A DNA stretch of 9,722 nucleotides from an uncultured Flavihumibacter sp. (lineage in GTDB: Bacteria; Bacteroidota; Bacteroidia; Chitinophagales; Chitinophagaceae). Location of the stretch: the NCBI GenBank assembly GCA_946481605.1, contig CAMLPA010000099.1, forward strand, positions 1 through 9,722, given 5' to 3'. A model generated the notes under the pieces. The model made no database searches, was not told where the DNA came from, and saw only the letters and a program-made list of their open reading frames with translations. This document shows, piece by piece, positions 1 to 6,072 of the stretch (position 1 is its first letter; each line of letters opens with the position of its first letter). A program made the position numbers and the translations under genes.

Positions 1-236
1 TTGAAGTGTTTGGAAGCGGCGCCGTTCACGGTTACCAGTCCTCTTTCTTTGGAAGGCACCACATAGGTAAGTATGCGGCTTCCATTTGTTTTATTGTTCA
101 CATGCACCAGTTCAAACTTTTTCAAGCCTGCCGCATCAATAATTTCCTGGGGTAACCCAATGCTGCCGGGGTAGCTTTCCACGCTTTCGGTAACAATCAG
201 TTCCTGTACTTTTACCCTGAGTAATTCTAATAACAT
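1..236 (-). CDS. panD: Aspartate 1-decarboxylase proenzyme, C-terminal part beyond window
   Basis: This enzyme decarboxylates L-aspartate to beta-alanine for pantothenate and coenzyme A synthesis in the cytoplasm. Seventy-eight codons are visible from the ATG at 236; the gene runs off the left edge, so about a third is missing (the family is usually 115-130 residues). The self-cleavage site Gly24-Ser25 falls exactly where the E. coli proenzyme is cut, in SYPGSIGLP; Ser25 becomes the pyruvoyl cofactor. Lys9, Tyr22, Arg54, Thr57 and Tyr58 also match known active-site positions, and the conserved NGAA stretch (71-74) follows ERG. It lies 87 bases downstream of the flavin reductase gene on the same strand, so it may be read through from that operon or have its own promoter. 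I saw no convincing -7 element in the gap. Identity is near certain from the residue-level match. Confidence 0.95.
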   Translation of the reverse strand, partial: MLLELLRVKVQELIVTESVESYPGSIGLPQEIIDAAGLKKFELVHVNNKTNGSRILTYVVPSKERGLVTVNGAASKHF

Positions 237-324
237 CGAAGGATCATTTTATTTTAGCAATACAGGTGAACAGTGCAATGATTGTACCCAAGATACACAA
301 TTTACACTTCAACGAACGTGAATA

Positions 325-1212
325 TCAGGTATTTAATGAGAGCAGCACCTGCCAGGCTGAAGCTTCGTTGCGTTGCTCCAGCAGTTCATGGGCATAACGG
401 TGCAGTTCTCTTTCCATTTCATCAGGACTTACGCTATAGTATTGAAAGATCTGTTTCAGCCGGTCGTCGGAGAAAGCGGGATCCACGTTGGGAATCACAC
501 TTACATTGGCCAGCATGCCCAGGTCGTTGCCCGTCAGTATTTTGCTGTTCCTAATGGCGTCTGGCAGGGCGTCGATCCCAATGCCCAGTTGTGTGTTGGG
601 TTTGGGTACTTTAAAAAGGTTTTCCGGCGTAACACGGCAGTACCAGTCTCCGCCGAGTCTCGCCACCAGGTCCAGTTTCCGCTGATCGATTTTTCCTTCC
701 GCATCAAGAATGTCGTCGCTGATATGAAGCCGCAGTATTTCTGCGAACACGAGGTTGCCTGCGCCGCCTTCAGCTCCCAAAGCCTTTATTTCCGTGACCC
801 TGCACTCCAGTTTCACCTTACTTTCCTTCACCATTGGTGGGGCGATCAACGTGGCGTGCTCCATGGTGAAGCCAGCCTTCGTGAATTCGTTCACGTCCTT
901 CGGAAACTCACAACTGGCAAGACTTGTTTGCTGTACCATGTCGTAAGTAACAATATTGATCACTACTTCAGGCACTTCTTCCACATTCTGTAAAGTATGC
1001 TTGGTGGTATTATCGCGTACCCTCCGGGCGGGACTGAATACCACCACCGGGGGATTGCTGGAGAAAAGATTGAAAAAGCTGAACGGACTCAGGTTCACCT
1101 GTCCGCTTTTGCTGATGGTACTGGCAAAGCAGATGGGGCGGGGCGCAATGCAGTGTTGCAGGTAATTCTGAAGTTCTGCGGGCTTAAGTTGTTTGCTGTC
1201 CAGGATCGGCAT
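325..1212 (-). CDS. Flavin reductase-like FMN-binding split-barrel protein
   Basis: The 295-residue protein looks like a flavin reductase-like, FMN-binding split-barrel protein. Such proteins bind FMN and often reduce flavin with NAD(P)H, though some only bind it. The N-terminal half shows the family pattern: APRPICFAST at 23-32, then NLSPFSFFNLFSSNPPVVVFS around 40-60, which normally surrounds the FMN phosphate, and PEVVINIVTY at 81-90. The C-terminal third (from about 190) is an extension beyond the usual 170-200 residue core and is common in Bacteroidota homologues. The start overlaps the end of the upstream membrane-protein gene by 29 bases, which implies co-transcription and probably translational coupling. 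The hydrolase two genes upstream suggests a role in aromatic or amino-acid breakdown, but that is inference from context only. The specific substrate cannot be read from sequence. Confidence 0.85.
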   Translation of the reverse strand: MPILDSKQLKPAELQNYLQHCIAPRPICFASTISKSGQVNLSPFSFFNLFSSNPPVVVFSPARRVRDNTTKHTLQNVEEVPEVVINIVTYDMVQQTSLASCEFPKDVNEFTKAGFTMEHATLIAPPMVKESKVKLECRVTEIKALGAEGGAGNLVFAEILRLHISDDILDAEGKIDQRKLDLVARLGGDWYCRVTPENLFKVPKPNTQLGIGIDALPDAIRNSKILTGNDLGMLANVSVIPNVDPAFSDDRLKQIFQYYSVSPDEMERELHRYAHELLEQRNEASAWQVLLSLNT

Positions 1213-1699
1213 GAGCAGTTTTTGAAATGATCAATTGTACAAGTCTGATGCACTGCATCAGGAAAAAAAGAACGATGGGCACTGCGATGGGAATGAAGGC
1301 CTGTTTCAGCACTTCCTGTTGTTTCAACAGGATTTTCCGTGCTTCTTCATCGTTCAGCGGCCATTCAAATGCACCGGAAATCATATAAGTATTGTAGAAA
1401 TATTTATATACGAGTATGTTCATCAGGATGGACAGTACCAACATCGCGATCACGGCTTTTTTCCATCCACTGCCCCATCTGGCCATAGTTTGCAGTCCGA
1501 GGTGGAAAAAATACAATCCCCATAACAACAATAAAAAGACCCATTTCCCTCCCTCTATCACAAAATAGGTATCCATCATCTGGATATCAAGGGTACCATC
1601 TCCGGATAGGAAAAGCCTTCCCAGGATGAAAAGGATGGAAATGCCACCCAGTGCGGTGATCCAGGTTTTTTCAGTTTTTGGTATGGATGGAGCGGCCAA
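1184..1699 (-). CDS. Small four-helix membrane protein with oxidase-I-like segment
   Basis: I do not recognise a named family for this 171-residue protein. Four hydrophobic segments are visible at roughly 13-32, 52-69, 80-98 and 134-157, with a charged stretch (116-133) before the last helix and a polar tail. There is no signal-peptide cleavage site. Residues 37-48 (LDIQMMDTYFVI) resemble the start of helix X of heme-copper oxidase subunit I, where the pattern is D-x-x-x-H-D-T-Y-[YF]-V-V. The position of the His before Asp is Met here, and the two heme-ligand histidines that follow in the oxidase (AHFH) are replaced by EGGK, so it cannot act as an oxidase core. It starts 3 bases after the hydrolase stop and overlaps the flavin reductase start by 29 bases, so it is the middle gene of a tight operon. 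Function unknown. Confidence 0.75.
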   Translation of the reverse strand: MAAPSIPKTEKTWITALGGISILFILGRLFLSGDGTLDIQMMDTYFVIEGGKWVFLLLLWGLYFFHLGLQTMARWGSGWKKAVIAMLVLSILMNILVYKYFYNTYMISGAFEWPLNDEEARKILLKQQEVLKQAFIPIAVPIVLFFLMQCIRLVQLIISKTAHADPGQQTT

Positions 1700-1702
1700 T
1701 GG

Positions 1703-2713
1703 TTATTGGTTTTTTTTCAGGGCCAGGATTGAGAAATCGGTATCCTCTTTCACGATGGTATTGGTCAGAATGCCGAGTCCGTCGATTTCCATTTCCACCA
1801 CATCACCGGGTTGCAGCCATTGTTCCTGGTAGTTGGGGTCGTTCAGCTTTCCAGTGCCGTTCAGTTCAAGGAAGCAGCCGGTTCCAACGGTTCCGCTTCC
1901 GATCACATCACCTGGGTAGATGTTTACGCCATAGGCACAGCGTTCAATGATTTCCGCGAAAGTCCAGTCCATATCAGCCATATTCCCTTCGCTTACCTGG
2001 ATGCCGTTCACCCTGCATTTCATAGCCAGGTTATAATTGTTGCCCGTGTGTCCTTCTTTGGCAGGCACTTTCAGGTGTTCCAGTTCATCGGGGGTAACCA
2101 GCATCGGCCCGATCACCGTGGTGAAATCCTTTCCTTTGGCGGGGCCGAGGTTCAGGAGCATTTCTTCCATTTGCAGGCGGCGTGCGCTCATATCGTTCAT
2201 AATCATATAACCGCCGATGTAGTCATCTGCTTCTTCCGCCCTGATGTTCTTACCCTGTTTGCAGATGACGATGGCCACTTCCAGTTCGAAATCGAGTTTC
2301 TCGAAATGGTCGGGCATACACTGAATAGGACCAGGCCCCTGAATTGCATTGTGGTTGGTGAAATAAAAAATGGGGTACTGGTCGAATTCGGGGATCATGT
2401 CCACTTTGCGGTTGCGCCTTGCGGCAGCCACGTGTTGCCGGAAAGCGTAACCGTCGCGGCAGGATGTGGGGTGCGGCACGGGGGCCAGCAATTTTTCTTC
2501 GGAATAAGGAAAACCCTTTTCGGGCGCAATCTTTCCTTCTTTCAGCATTTTATCGAATGTAAGGACCATTGGGAAATAAGAATCCCAGAAACCAAGGAGC
2601 ATGCTCATGGAATTGGGCAGATCGGAATGGAGGGCCTCCAGGTCGAAAATAAGGTTGTTGTGTACGATGCCCAATTGCTCGTGGCCGTCTTTCAGGAAAG
2701 TGACAAGTTTCAT
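1703..2713 (-). CDS. Fumarylacetoacetase-type hydrolase (FAH family)
   Basis: Enzymes of this family cleave carbon-carbon bonds in fumarylacetoacetate or related acylpyruvates; fumarylacetoacetase gives fumarate and acetoacetate at the end of tyrosine breakdown. The 336-residue protein keeps the full active site known from mouse FAH. Asp87 and His94 lie in DGYAFRQH (mouse Asp126 and the base His133). Glu143 and Glu145 lie in DFELEVA, and Asp174 and Arg178 in MNDMSAR. Lys195 lies in GKDF, Thr275 in GSGT, and Glu283 in FLELNG. It is shorter than the animal enzyme (about 420) because the N-terminal SH3-like domain is reduced to about 80 residues. It is the first gene of a minus-strand set with a membrane protein and a flavin reductase. 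No homogentisate dioxygenase is in the window, so a different acylpyruvate substrate is possible. The start is the only reasonable ATG; no Shine-Dalgarno sequence is seen. Confidence 0.9.
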   Translation of the reverse strand: MKLVTFLKDGHEQLGIVHNNLIFDLEALHSDLPNSMSMLLGFWDSYFPMVLTFDKMLKEGKIAPEKGFPYSEEKLLAPVPHPTSCRDGYAFRQHVAAARRNRKVDMIPEFDQYPIFYFTNHNAIQGPGPIQCMPDHFEKLDFELEVAIVICKQGKNIRAEEADDYIGGYMIMNDMSARRLQMEEMLLNLGPAKGKDFTTVIGPMLVTPDELEHLKVPAKEGHTGNNYNLAMKCRVNGIQVSEGNMADMDWTFAEIIERCAYGVNIYPGDVIGSGTVGTGCFLELNGTGKLNDPNYQEQWLQPGDVVEMEIDGLGILTNTIVKEDTDFSILALKKNQ

Positions 2714-2832
2714 CAGTTCTTTGTTTTACCGGCAGCCTGCTTCCGGAACGAAGCACATTGTATAAACCCGGTTTTTTATTGAGTAAAATTTCCGTTTGTA
2801 ACTAATTACTATTCAAACAATCATTAAAACTA

Positions 2833-2840
2833 TAAATTTG
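2833..2840 (+). promoter_or_regulatory. Candidate -7 element upstream of the hydroxylase gene
   Basis: TAAATTTG, in the context TATAAATTTGC, matches the Bacteroidota -7 consensus TAnnTTTG exactly. No TTTG-type -33 element lies 19-21 bases upstream, and it would give a leader of about 130 bases, so support is limited. It lies in the 262-base divergent gap between the hydrolase and hydroxylase genes. Confidence 0.3.
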
Positions 2841-2952
2841 CAGCAGAATATTCAGCACGAATATACCAACCCCCCTTATAACCGCATCATTTGAGGAACT
2901 TTTTCCTGCGCGGAGGTTTCCGGCAGCGGGCCAAAGTTGTTAGACGAACCTG

Positions 2953-2960
2953 TAAATTTG
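2953..2960 (+). promoter_or_regulatory. Second candidate -7 element, close to the hydroxylase start
   Basis: A second exact TAAATTTG lies 15 bases before the ATG at 2976 and would give a leader of only about 8-9 bases. This fits the short-leader pattern seen at other starts in the window (DUF2400, HU and the PaaE-like gene). A TTG at 2937-2939 is too close to serve as the -33 element, so the call rests on the -7 match alone. Confidence 0.35.
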
Positions 2961-2975
2961 TAAAAAACCTGTTCG

Positions 2976-3632
2976 ATGAAGTTTGATAAGATTCATAATA
3001 AAGGTCAGGCAAGATTGTTTGAGAGCGAGTACCTGGAAATGCTTACCAAAACGCACCCACTGGTGATCTGGGGCATGTACATTCCTATTATAGGGTATAT
3101 GTTGTACCATGCCGGTACGCACCTGGGCTTCAGCGTACTTTTTATTGCAGGTATTTTTCTTGTTGGAGGATTCTCCTGGACACTTTTCGAATATGTGGCG
3201 CATCGTTTTGTTTTCCACCTTGTAAGTGAGAACCCGAGAATGCAGAAGTTTGCCTACATTTTGCACGGCAACCACCACCATTTCCCCCGCGACCGCCAGC
3301 GCCTGTTTATGCCACCGATTCCCAGTCTGATCCTGGCATCAGCGATTTTCGGTATGCAGTACCTGATGCTCCGCGAATACACCTATATCTTTTTCCCTGG
3401 CTTTATGCTGGGCTACCTGATGTATGGCACCATGCACTATGCCATTCACGCGTGGAACCCGCCTTTCAAATGGATGAAGCCCTTGTGGAGGAACCACCAC
3501 CTGCACCATTACAAGAATGAACACAACGGATTCGGGGTAAGCACCACGATCTGGGACCATGTTTTCGGGACCATGTTTGATCTGAAGAAGGAGAAGGAAG
3601 ACAAAGAGAAGGTGAAAGAACTCATGTTCTGA
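2976..3632 (+). CDS. Fatty acid 2-hydroxylase-like di-iron membrane enzyme
   Basis: This 218-residue integral membrane protein belongs to the fatty acid hydroxylase (sterol desaturase) superfamily. It resembles the Scs7/FA2H branch, which puts a hydroxyl on carbon 2 of fatty acyl chains in an O2-dependent reaction. The histidine clusters that bind two irons are all present: HRFVFH (76-81), HGNHHHFPRD (97-106), HYAIH (154-158), HHLHH (174-178) and H183, followed by the family tail FGVSTTIWDHVFGT (186-199). Hydrophobic stretches at about 29-65 and 116-150 fit two helical hairpins. Unlike the yeast enzyme there is no fused cytochrome b5 domain, so an external electron donor is needed. Hydroxy fatty acids in sphingolipids or amino lipids are a reasonable product in this phylum, but the substrate is inferred. 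Its stop lies 3 bases from the stop of the convergent gene. Confidence 0.88.
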   Translation: MKFDKIHNKGQARLFESEYLEMLTKTHPLVIWGMYIPIIGYMLYHAGTHLGFSVLFIAGIFLVGGFSWTLFEYVAHRFVFHLVSENPRMQKFAYILHGNHHHFPRDRQRLFMPPIPSLILASAIFGMQYLMLREYTYIFFPGFMLGYLMYGTMHYAIHAWNPPFKWMKPLWRNHHLHHYKNEHNGFGVSTTIWDHVFGTMFDLKKEKEDKEKVKELMF

Positions 3633-3635
3633 GCC

Positions 3636-3974
3636 TTACCATTTTTCTTCTTCACTATCTCCTGAAGTCTTGTACTGCTGGCGCGTTTCCACTTTTTTAA
3701 TTTCTCTTTCCATCATCATTTCTGAGATGATCACGGAGGCATCTGCATCGGGATGATCTGCGAGCAGATTCCGGAGTTTGTTTTCGCTGATGTCCATCCG
3801 GTAGAGGATGCGCACCAGTTTGGTAAAATCTTCGTTTACGAGTTTGTTCACATAATGGCGGAGCGCTTCCATGAACTGATCGTAGTGCCGGTAGCTGGCG
3901 ATCTCCAGTTCCAGGTGCAGCCTTACGCCGTTGGCGGCTTCCTGCCAGATGGTGGTTGTGATCATTGCTTCCAT
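3636..3974 (-). CDS. Conserved-looking hypothetical protein, 112 residues
   Basis: I do not recognise this protein. It is probably soluble, with no signal peptide or membrane segment. Residues 1-45 could form beta strands and a helix (the middle reads LHLELEIASYRHYDQFMEAL). Residues 46-95 look helical and charged, and the C-terminal 15 residues are acidic and probably disordered. The start could be Met1 or Met4, only 9 bases apart; Met1 is chosen because it leaves 23 bases after the DUF2400 stop. It is the third and last gene of the dinB-DUF2400 set on the minus strand, so a link to DNA repair or nucleotide metabolism is suggested by position only. Codon use looks like that of its neighbours. 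It ends 3 bases from the convergent hydroxylase gene, with no room for a separate terminator. Confidence 0.72.
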   Translation of the reverse strand: MEAMITTTIWQEAANGVRLHLELEIASYRHYDQFMEALRHYVNKLVNEDFTKLVRILYRMDISENKLRNLLADHPDADASVIISEMMMEREIKKVETRQQYKTSGDSEEEKW

Positions 3975-3997
3975 AACCGCGGTTTTATGGTGAGGAA

Positions 3998-4768
3998 TCA
4001 GAATTTCTCCAATACGCCAAGGCCGAAAAGTGCAAAATCGAACCGCACCGGATCTTCGGGATCAATGGTGCGGAAATAGGCGGTCAGTTCTTCGGCGGCC
4101 TGCCAGTCGGGTAGCTTTCTTTCCATTAGTCCGAATCTTTTTGCTACCCTTGCCACATGAAGGTCGATGGGCATAATCAGGTCGGCTGGTGCGATGTTCT
4201 TCCAAAGTCCAAAATCAACTCCGCTATTATCGTGCCTTACCATCCACCTGAGGAACATATTTAATCTTTTGCAGCCGGAATTTCTTTCCGGGCTCGAAAG
4301 ATGCTTTCTCGTACGCATGGGTGCTCCCGGGGTACCGAAAAATGTTTGCTGCAACCGGATCAGGCCGTTCTTTACCACGTCTTCTTGTTCTTTCACGGGG
4401 CTGGGGAAAAAAGCTGTTTCGAGTGATTCGTATTGCCTGTAATGCTGCTGTAAAACCTGCACGAACCACAGCAAATCCGTGGCTGTAAAGGTACGGTGTT
4501 TAAACCCAAGGAGCTTTTCTCTTTCCTTTTCTTTGTGGTGGAGGATGAAGTTGTGCGGACTGTTCCCCATCAACGCCATGAGTTCTCTTGTTTTCCCGAT
4601 GATCGTGGTCCGGTTTCCCCAGGCGAAGATGGCGGCGAAGAAGCCCGCAATCTCGATGTCCTGCTTTTTCGAAAAGCTGTGCGGCACACATATCGGGTCT
4701 GCCGGCACAAACGATGGTGCGTTGTATTCGGCAGCCTTCCGGAGGAAGAACGCAGGAAGATCATTCAT
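3998..4768 (-). CDS. TIGR02757/DUF2400 family protein
   Basis: The 256-residue protein is a full-length member of the uncharacterised TIGR02757 (DUF2400) family. The family marks are clear: DPICVPHSFSKKQDIEIAG (24-42), AAIFAWGNR (45-53), SGCKRLNMFLRWMVR (164-178) with the VDFGLW that follows (184-189), MPIDLHVARVAKRFGL (199-214), and the ending DPVRFDFALFGLGV (239-252). Segment 199-214 resembles the part of helix-hairpin-helix DNA glycosylases that carries the catalytic Asp (as in endonuclease III, V-D-T-H-x-x-R-V); Asp202 would be that residue. A classical hairpin with a catalytic lysine is not obvious. The gene follows dinB by 37 bases, which is consistent with a repair role, but no activity is established to my knowledge. 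A TACCTTTG element ends four bases before the ATG, so it may also be transcribed alone as a leaderless message. Confidence 0.9.
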   Translation of the reverse strand: MNDLPAFFLRKAAEYNAPSFVPADPICVPHSFSKKQDIEIAGFFAAIFAWGNRTTIIGKTRELMALMGNSPHNFILHHKEKEREKLLGFKHRTFTATDLLWFVQVLQQHYRQYESLETAFFPSPVKEQEDVVKNGLIRLQQTFFGTPGAPMRTRKHLSSPERNSGCKRLNMFLRWMVRHDNSGVDFGLWKNIAPADLIMPIDLHVARVAKRFGLMERKLPDWQAAEELTAYFRTIDPEDPVRFDFALFGLGVLEKF

Positions 4769-4772
4769 GCGG

Positions 4773-4780
4773 CAAAGGTA
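4773..4780 (-). promoter_or_regulatory. Candidate -7 element directly before DUF2400 ATG
   Basis: Read on the minus strand the sequence is TACCTTTG, an exact TAnnTTTG match. It is followed by CCGC and then the ATG at 4768. Transcription would start at or within a few bases of the start codon, giving a leaderless message. A TTTG on the minus strand at 4810-4807 is 26 bases upstream, longer than the usual 19-21, so the -33 element is weak. Confidence 0.45.
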
Positions 4781-4805
4781 GCTTGTTTGCCGTTTTTTTC
4801 TTTGC

Positions 4806-5921
4806 TCAAAACGACAACTTCAACTGTCCGTTCCCGGTTATGGGTTGCAGTACTTCCTGTTCATTCCGTCCTTCAAAGTTGGATACGGAAATGCCGAGCA
4901 GGCGAATGCCTTTTTCTCCCGGCGTGATCGCCTGCAACAAACGGATCGCGGTTTCCCGGATGGCTTCCAGCTCCGTTAAAGCAAAGGGCAAAGAACGGCT
5001 TCTTGTGATCTGCGTGAAATCACCGTATTTAATCTTAAGCGTAAGCGTTCTTCCTTTCAATCCGTGTTTCAGCAACCGGTCTTTTACGATCCGCGCGATC
5101 CTTCCCAGTTCATCGTACATTTCTTCTGGCAAAGTAAGGTCATACGGAAAAGTATCTTCCGCCCCCACCGATTTGGTTTCGCGGTGTGGCTGAACTGGTC
5201 GGTCATCGATCCCTCTTACAATACGGTAGTAGAAAGCGCCCGCTTTACCGAAGTTTTTCAATAAGAACGCTTCCTCCATTTTCTTCAGGTCGGCCCCGGT
5301 GAAAATCCCCATTTTGTTCATTCTGGTGGCGGTCACCTTTCCCACGCCGAAGAACTTCTCCACTTTCAGCCCCTCCATAAACGCTTCTATTTTAGAGGGA
5401 CCGATAAAGGACATACCATTGGGCTTGTTCAGGTCTGAAGCAACCTTCGCCACGAATTTGTTCACGGATACCCCCGCCGAAGCCGTGAGCCCCAGTTCTT
5501 CCCAGATCGCCTTCCTGATTTCTTCCGCGATCGTAATGGCGGAGCCTACGCCTAATTTATCTTCCGTTACATCAAGGTAGGCCTCATCCAACGACAGGGG
5601 TTCCACCAGATCGGTGTACCGGTGGAATATGCTTCTGATGTGCTGCGATACTGATTTGTACACCTCAAACCGCGGCTTCACAAAAACCAGTTGCGGACAC
5701 AACTGAAGCGCCATCTTCGAGGGCATCGCCGATTTCACGCCGAATTTCCGCGCTTCATAACTCGCTGTGGCCACCACTCCGCCCCTACCATCAGGAGATC
5801 CTCCAACGGCTATAGGCTTTCCTCGGTATTCAGGAAAGTCACGTTGCTCAATGGACGCGTAATAGGCATCCATATCAATATGAATGATTTTTCTGATTGT
5901 TGTATCGTGCCTGTTTTCCAT
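4806..5921 (-). CDS. dinB: DNA polymerase IV (Y-family translesion polymerase)
   Basis: This error-prone polymerase copies past damaged bases without proofreading. The 371-residue protein has the full Y-family layout. The palm carries HIDMDAYYASIEQRD (14-28) with Asp16 and Asp18, and SLDEAYLDVT (110-119) with Asp112 and Glu113, the metal-binding acids. Tyr21 sits at the steric-gate position (Phe13 in E. coli DinB). A thumb with helix-hairpin-helix residues (FFGVGKVTATRM, about 194-205) and a little-finger domain (about 240-355) follow. The last six residues, QLKLSF, resemble the QLxLF motif that binds the beta clamp. About eight extra residues precede the usual start, with no other start codon between. 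It is the first gene of a minus-strand set with DUF2400 and an unknown protein, divergent from HU. No LexA-type box is recognised; an inverted repeat lies 59 bases upstream of the ATG. Confidence 0.95.
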   Translation of the reverse strand: MENRHDTTIRKIIHIDMDAYYASIEQRDFPEYRGKPIAVGGSPDGRGGVVATASYEARKFGVKSAMPSKMALQLCPQLVFVKPRFEVYKSVSQHIRSIFHRYTDLVEPLSLDEAYLDVTEDKLGVGSAITIAEEIRKAIWEELGLTASAGVSVNKFVAKVASDLNKPNGMSFIGPSKIEAFMEGLKVEKFFGVGKVTATRMNKMGIFTGADLKKMEEAFLLKNFGKAGAFYYRIVRGIDDRPVQPHRETKSVGAEDTFPYDLTLPEEMYDELGRIARIVKDRLLKHGLKGRTLTLKIKYGDFTQITRSRSLPFALTELEAIRETAIRLLQAITPGEKGIRLLGISVSNFEGRNEQEVLQPITGNGQLKLSF

Positions 5922-5980
5922 GGTGGGGAATGGAACTCCTGTAAAATTACTAATTTTTTTAGCACAGAAAAATTTCTTTG

Positions 5981-6010
5981 ACCCGTTTTTTCACCTATAG
6001 AAAAACGGGT
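5981..6010. repeat. Perfect 10+10 base inverted repeat between dinB and HU gene
   Basis: ACCCGTTTTT (5981-5990) and AAAAACGGGT (6001-6010) are exact reverse complements separated by 10 bases. The arm centres are 20 bases apart, about two helical turns. The repeat lies 59 bases from the dinB ATG and 62 bases from the HU ATG, almost exactly in the middle of the divergent gap. Neither side is followed by a terminator-like T tract. It could be an operator for a dimeric regulator or an extruding hairpin; which one is not known. Confidence 0.7.
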
Positions 6011-6043
6011 ATAAAATGTGTGTTTCATTCTAACAGGATTCCT

Positions 6044-6051
6044 TACTTTAG
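6044..6051 (+). promoter_or_regulatory. Candidate -7 element of the HU gene
   Basis: TACTTTAG matches TAnnTTTG at all but one fixed position and lies 21 bases before the ATG, giving a leader of about 15 bases. A TTTC at 6023-6026 is 17 bases upstream and is a poor -33 match. It is the best-placed candidate for this gene. Confidence 0.4.
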
Positions 6052-6072
6052 CCGCCGTAAAACAACACTTCT

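Noticed and set aside
373..993. A 206-codon plus-strand frame opposite the flavin reductase gene
   Set aside because: It is a shadow of the minus-strand gene, with a Cys/His/Phe-rich composition typical of antisense translation.
1703..2713. Calling the gene a proven part of a tyrosine degradation cluster
   Set aside because: No homogentisate or hydroxyphenylpyruvate dioxygenase lies in the window, so only the enzyme family is supported.
2765..2775. AAACCCGGTTT palindrome in the hydrolase/hydroxylase divergent gap
   Set aside because: Only five pairs around one base and no second copy; too short to call an operator.
1811..2782. A 323-codon open frame on the plus strand opposite the fumarylacetoacetase gene
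   Set aside because: It is fully antisense to a gene with a complete active site, and its protein has no recognisable family pattern; long antisense frames arise from codon bias.
4714..5193. Plus-strand frame of 159 codons overlapping dinB and the DUF2400 start
   Set aside because: It crosses two well-supported minus-strand genes and shows no motif.
5930..5945. AGGAG upstream of dinB as a Shine-Dalgarno site
   Set aside because: It is about 14 bases from the ATG, too far, and this phylum rarely relies on such sites.
5942..5949. TAATTTTA on the minus strand as a -7 element for dinB
   Set aside because: It lacks the final G of TAnnTTTG and no -33 element is seen; A/T-rich sequence gives such matches easily.
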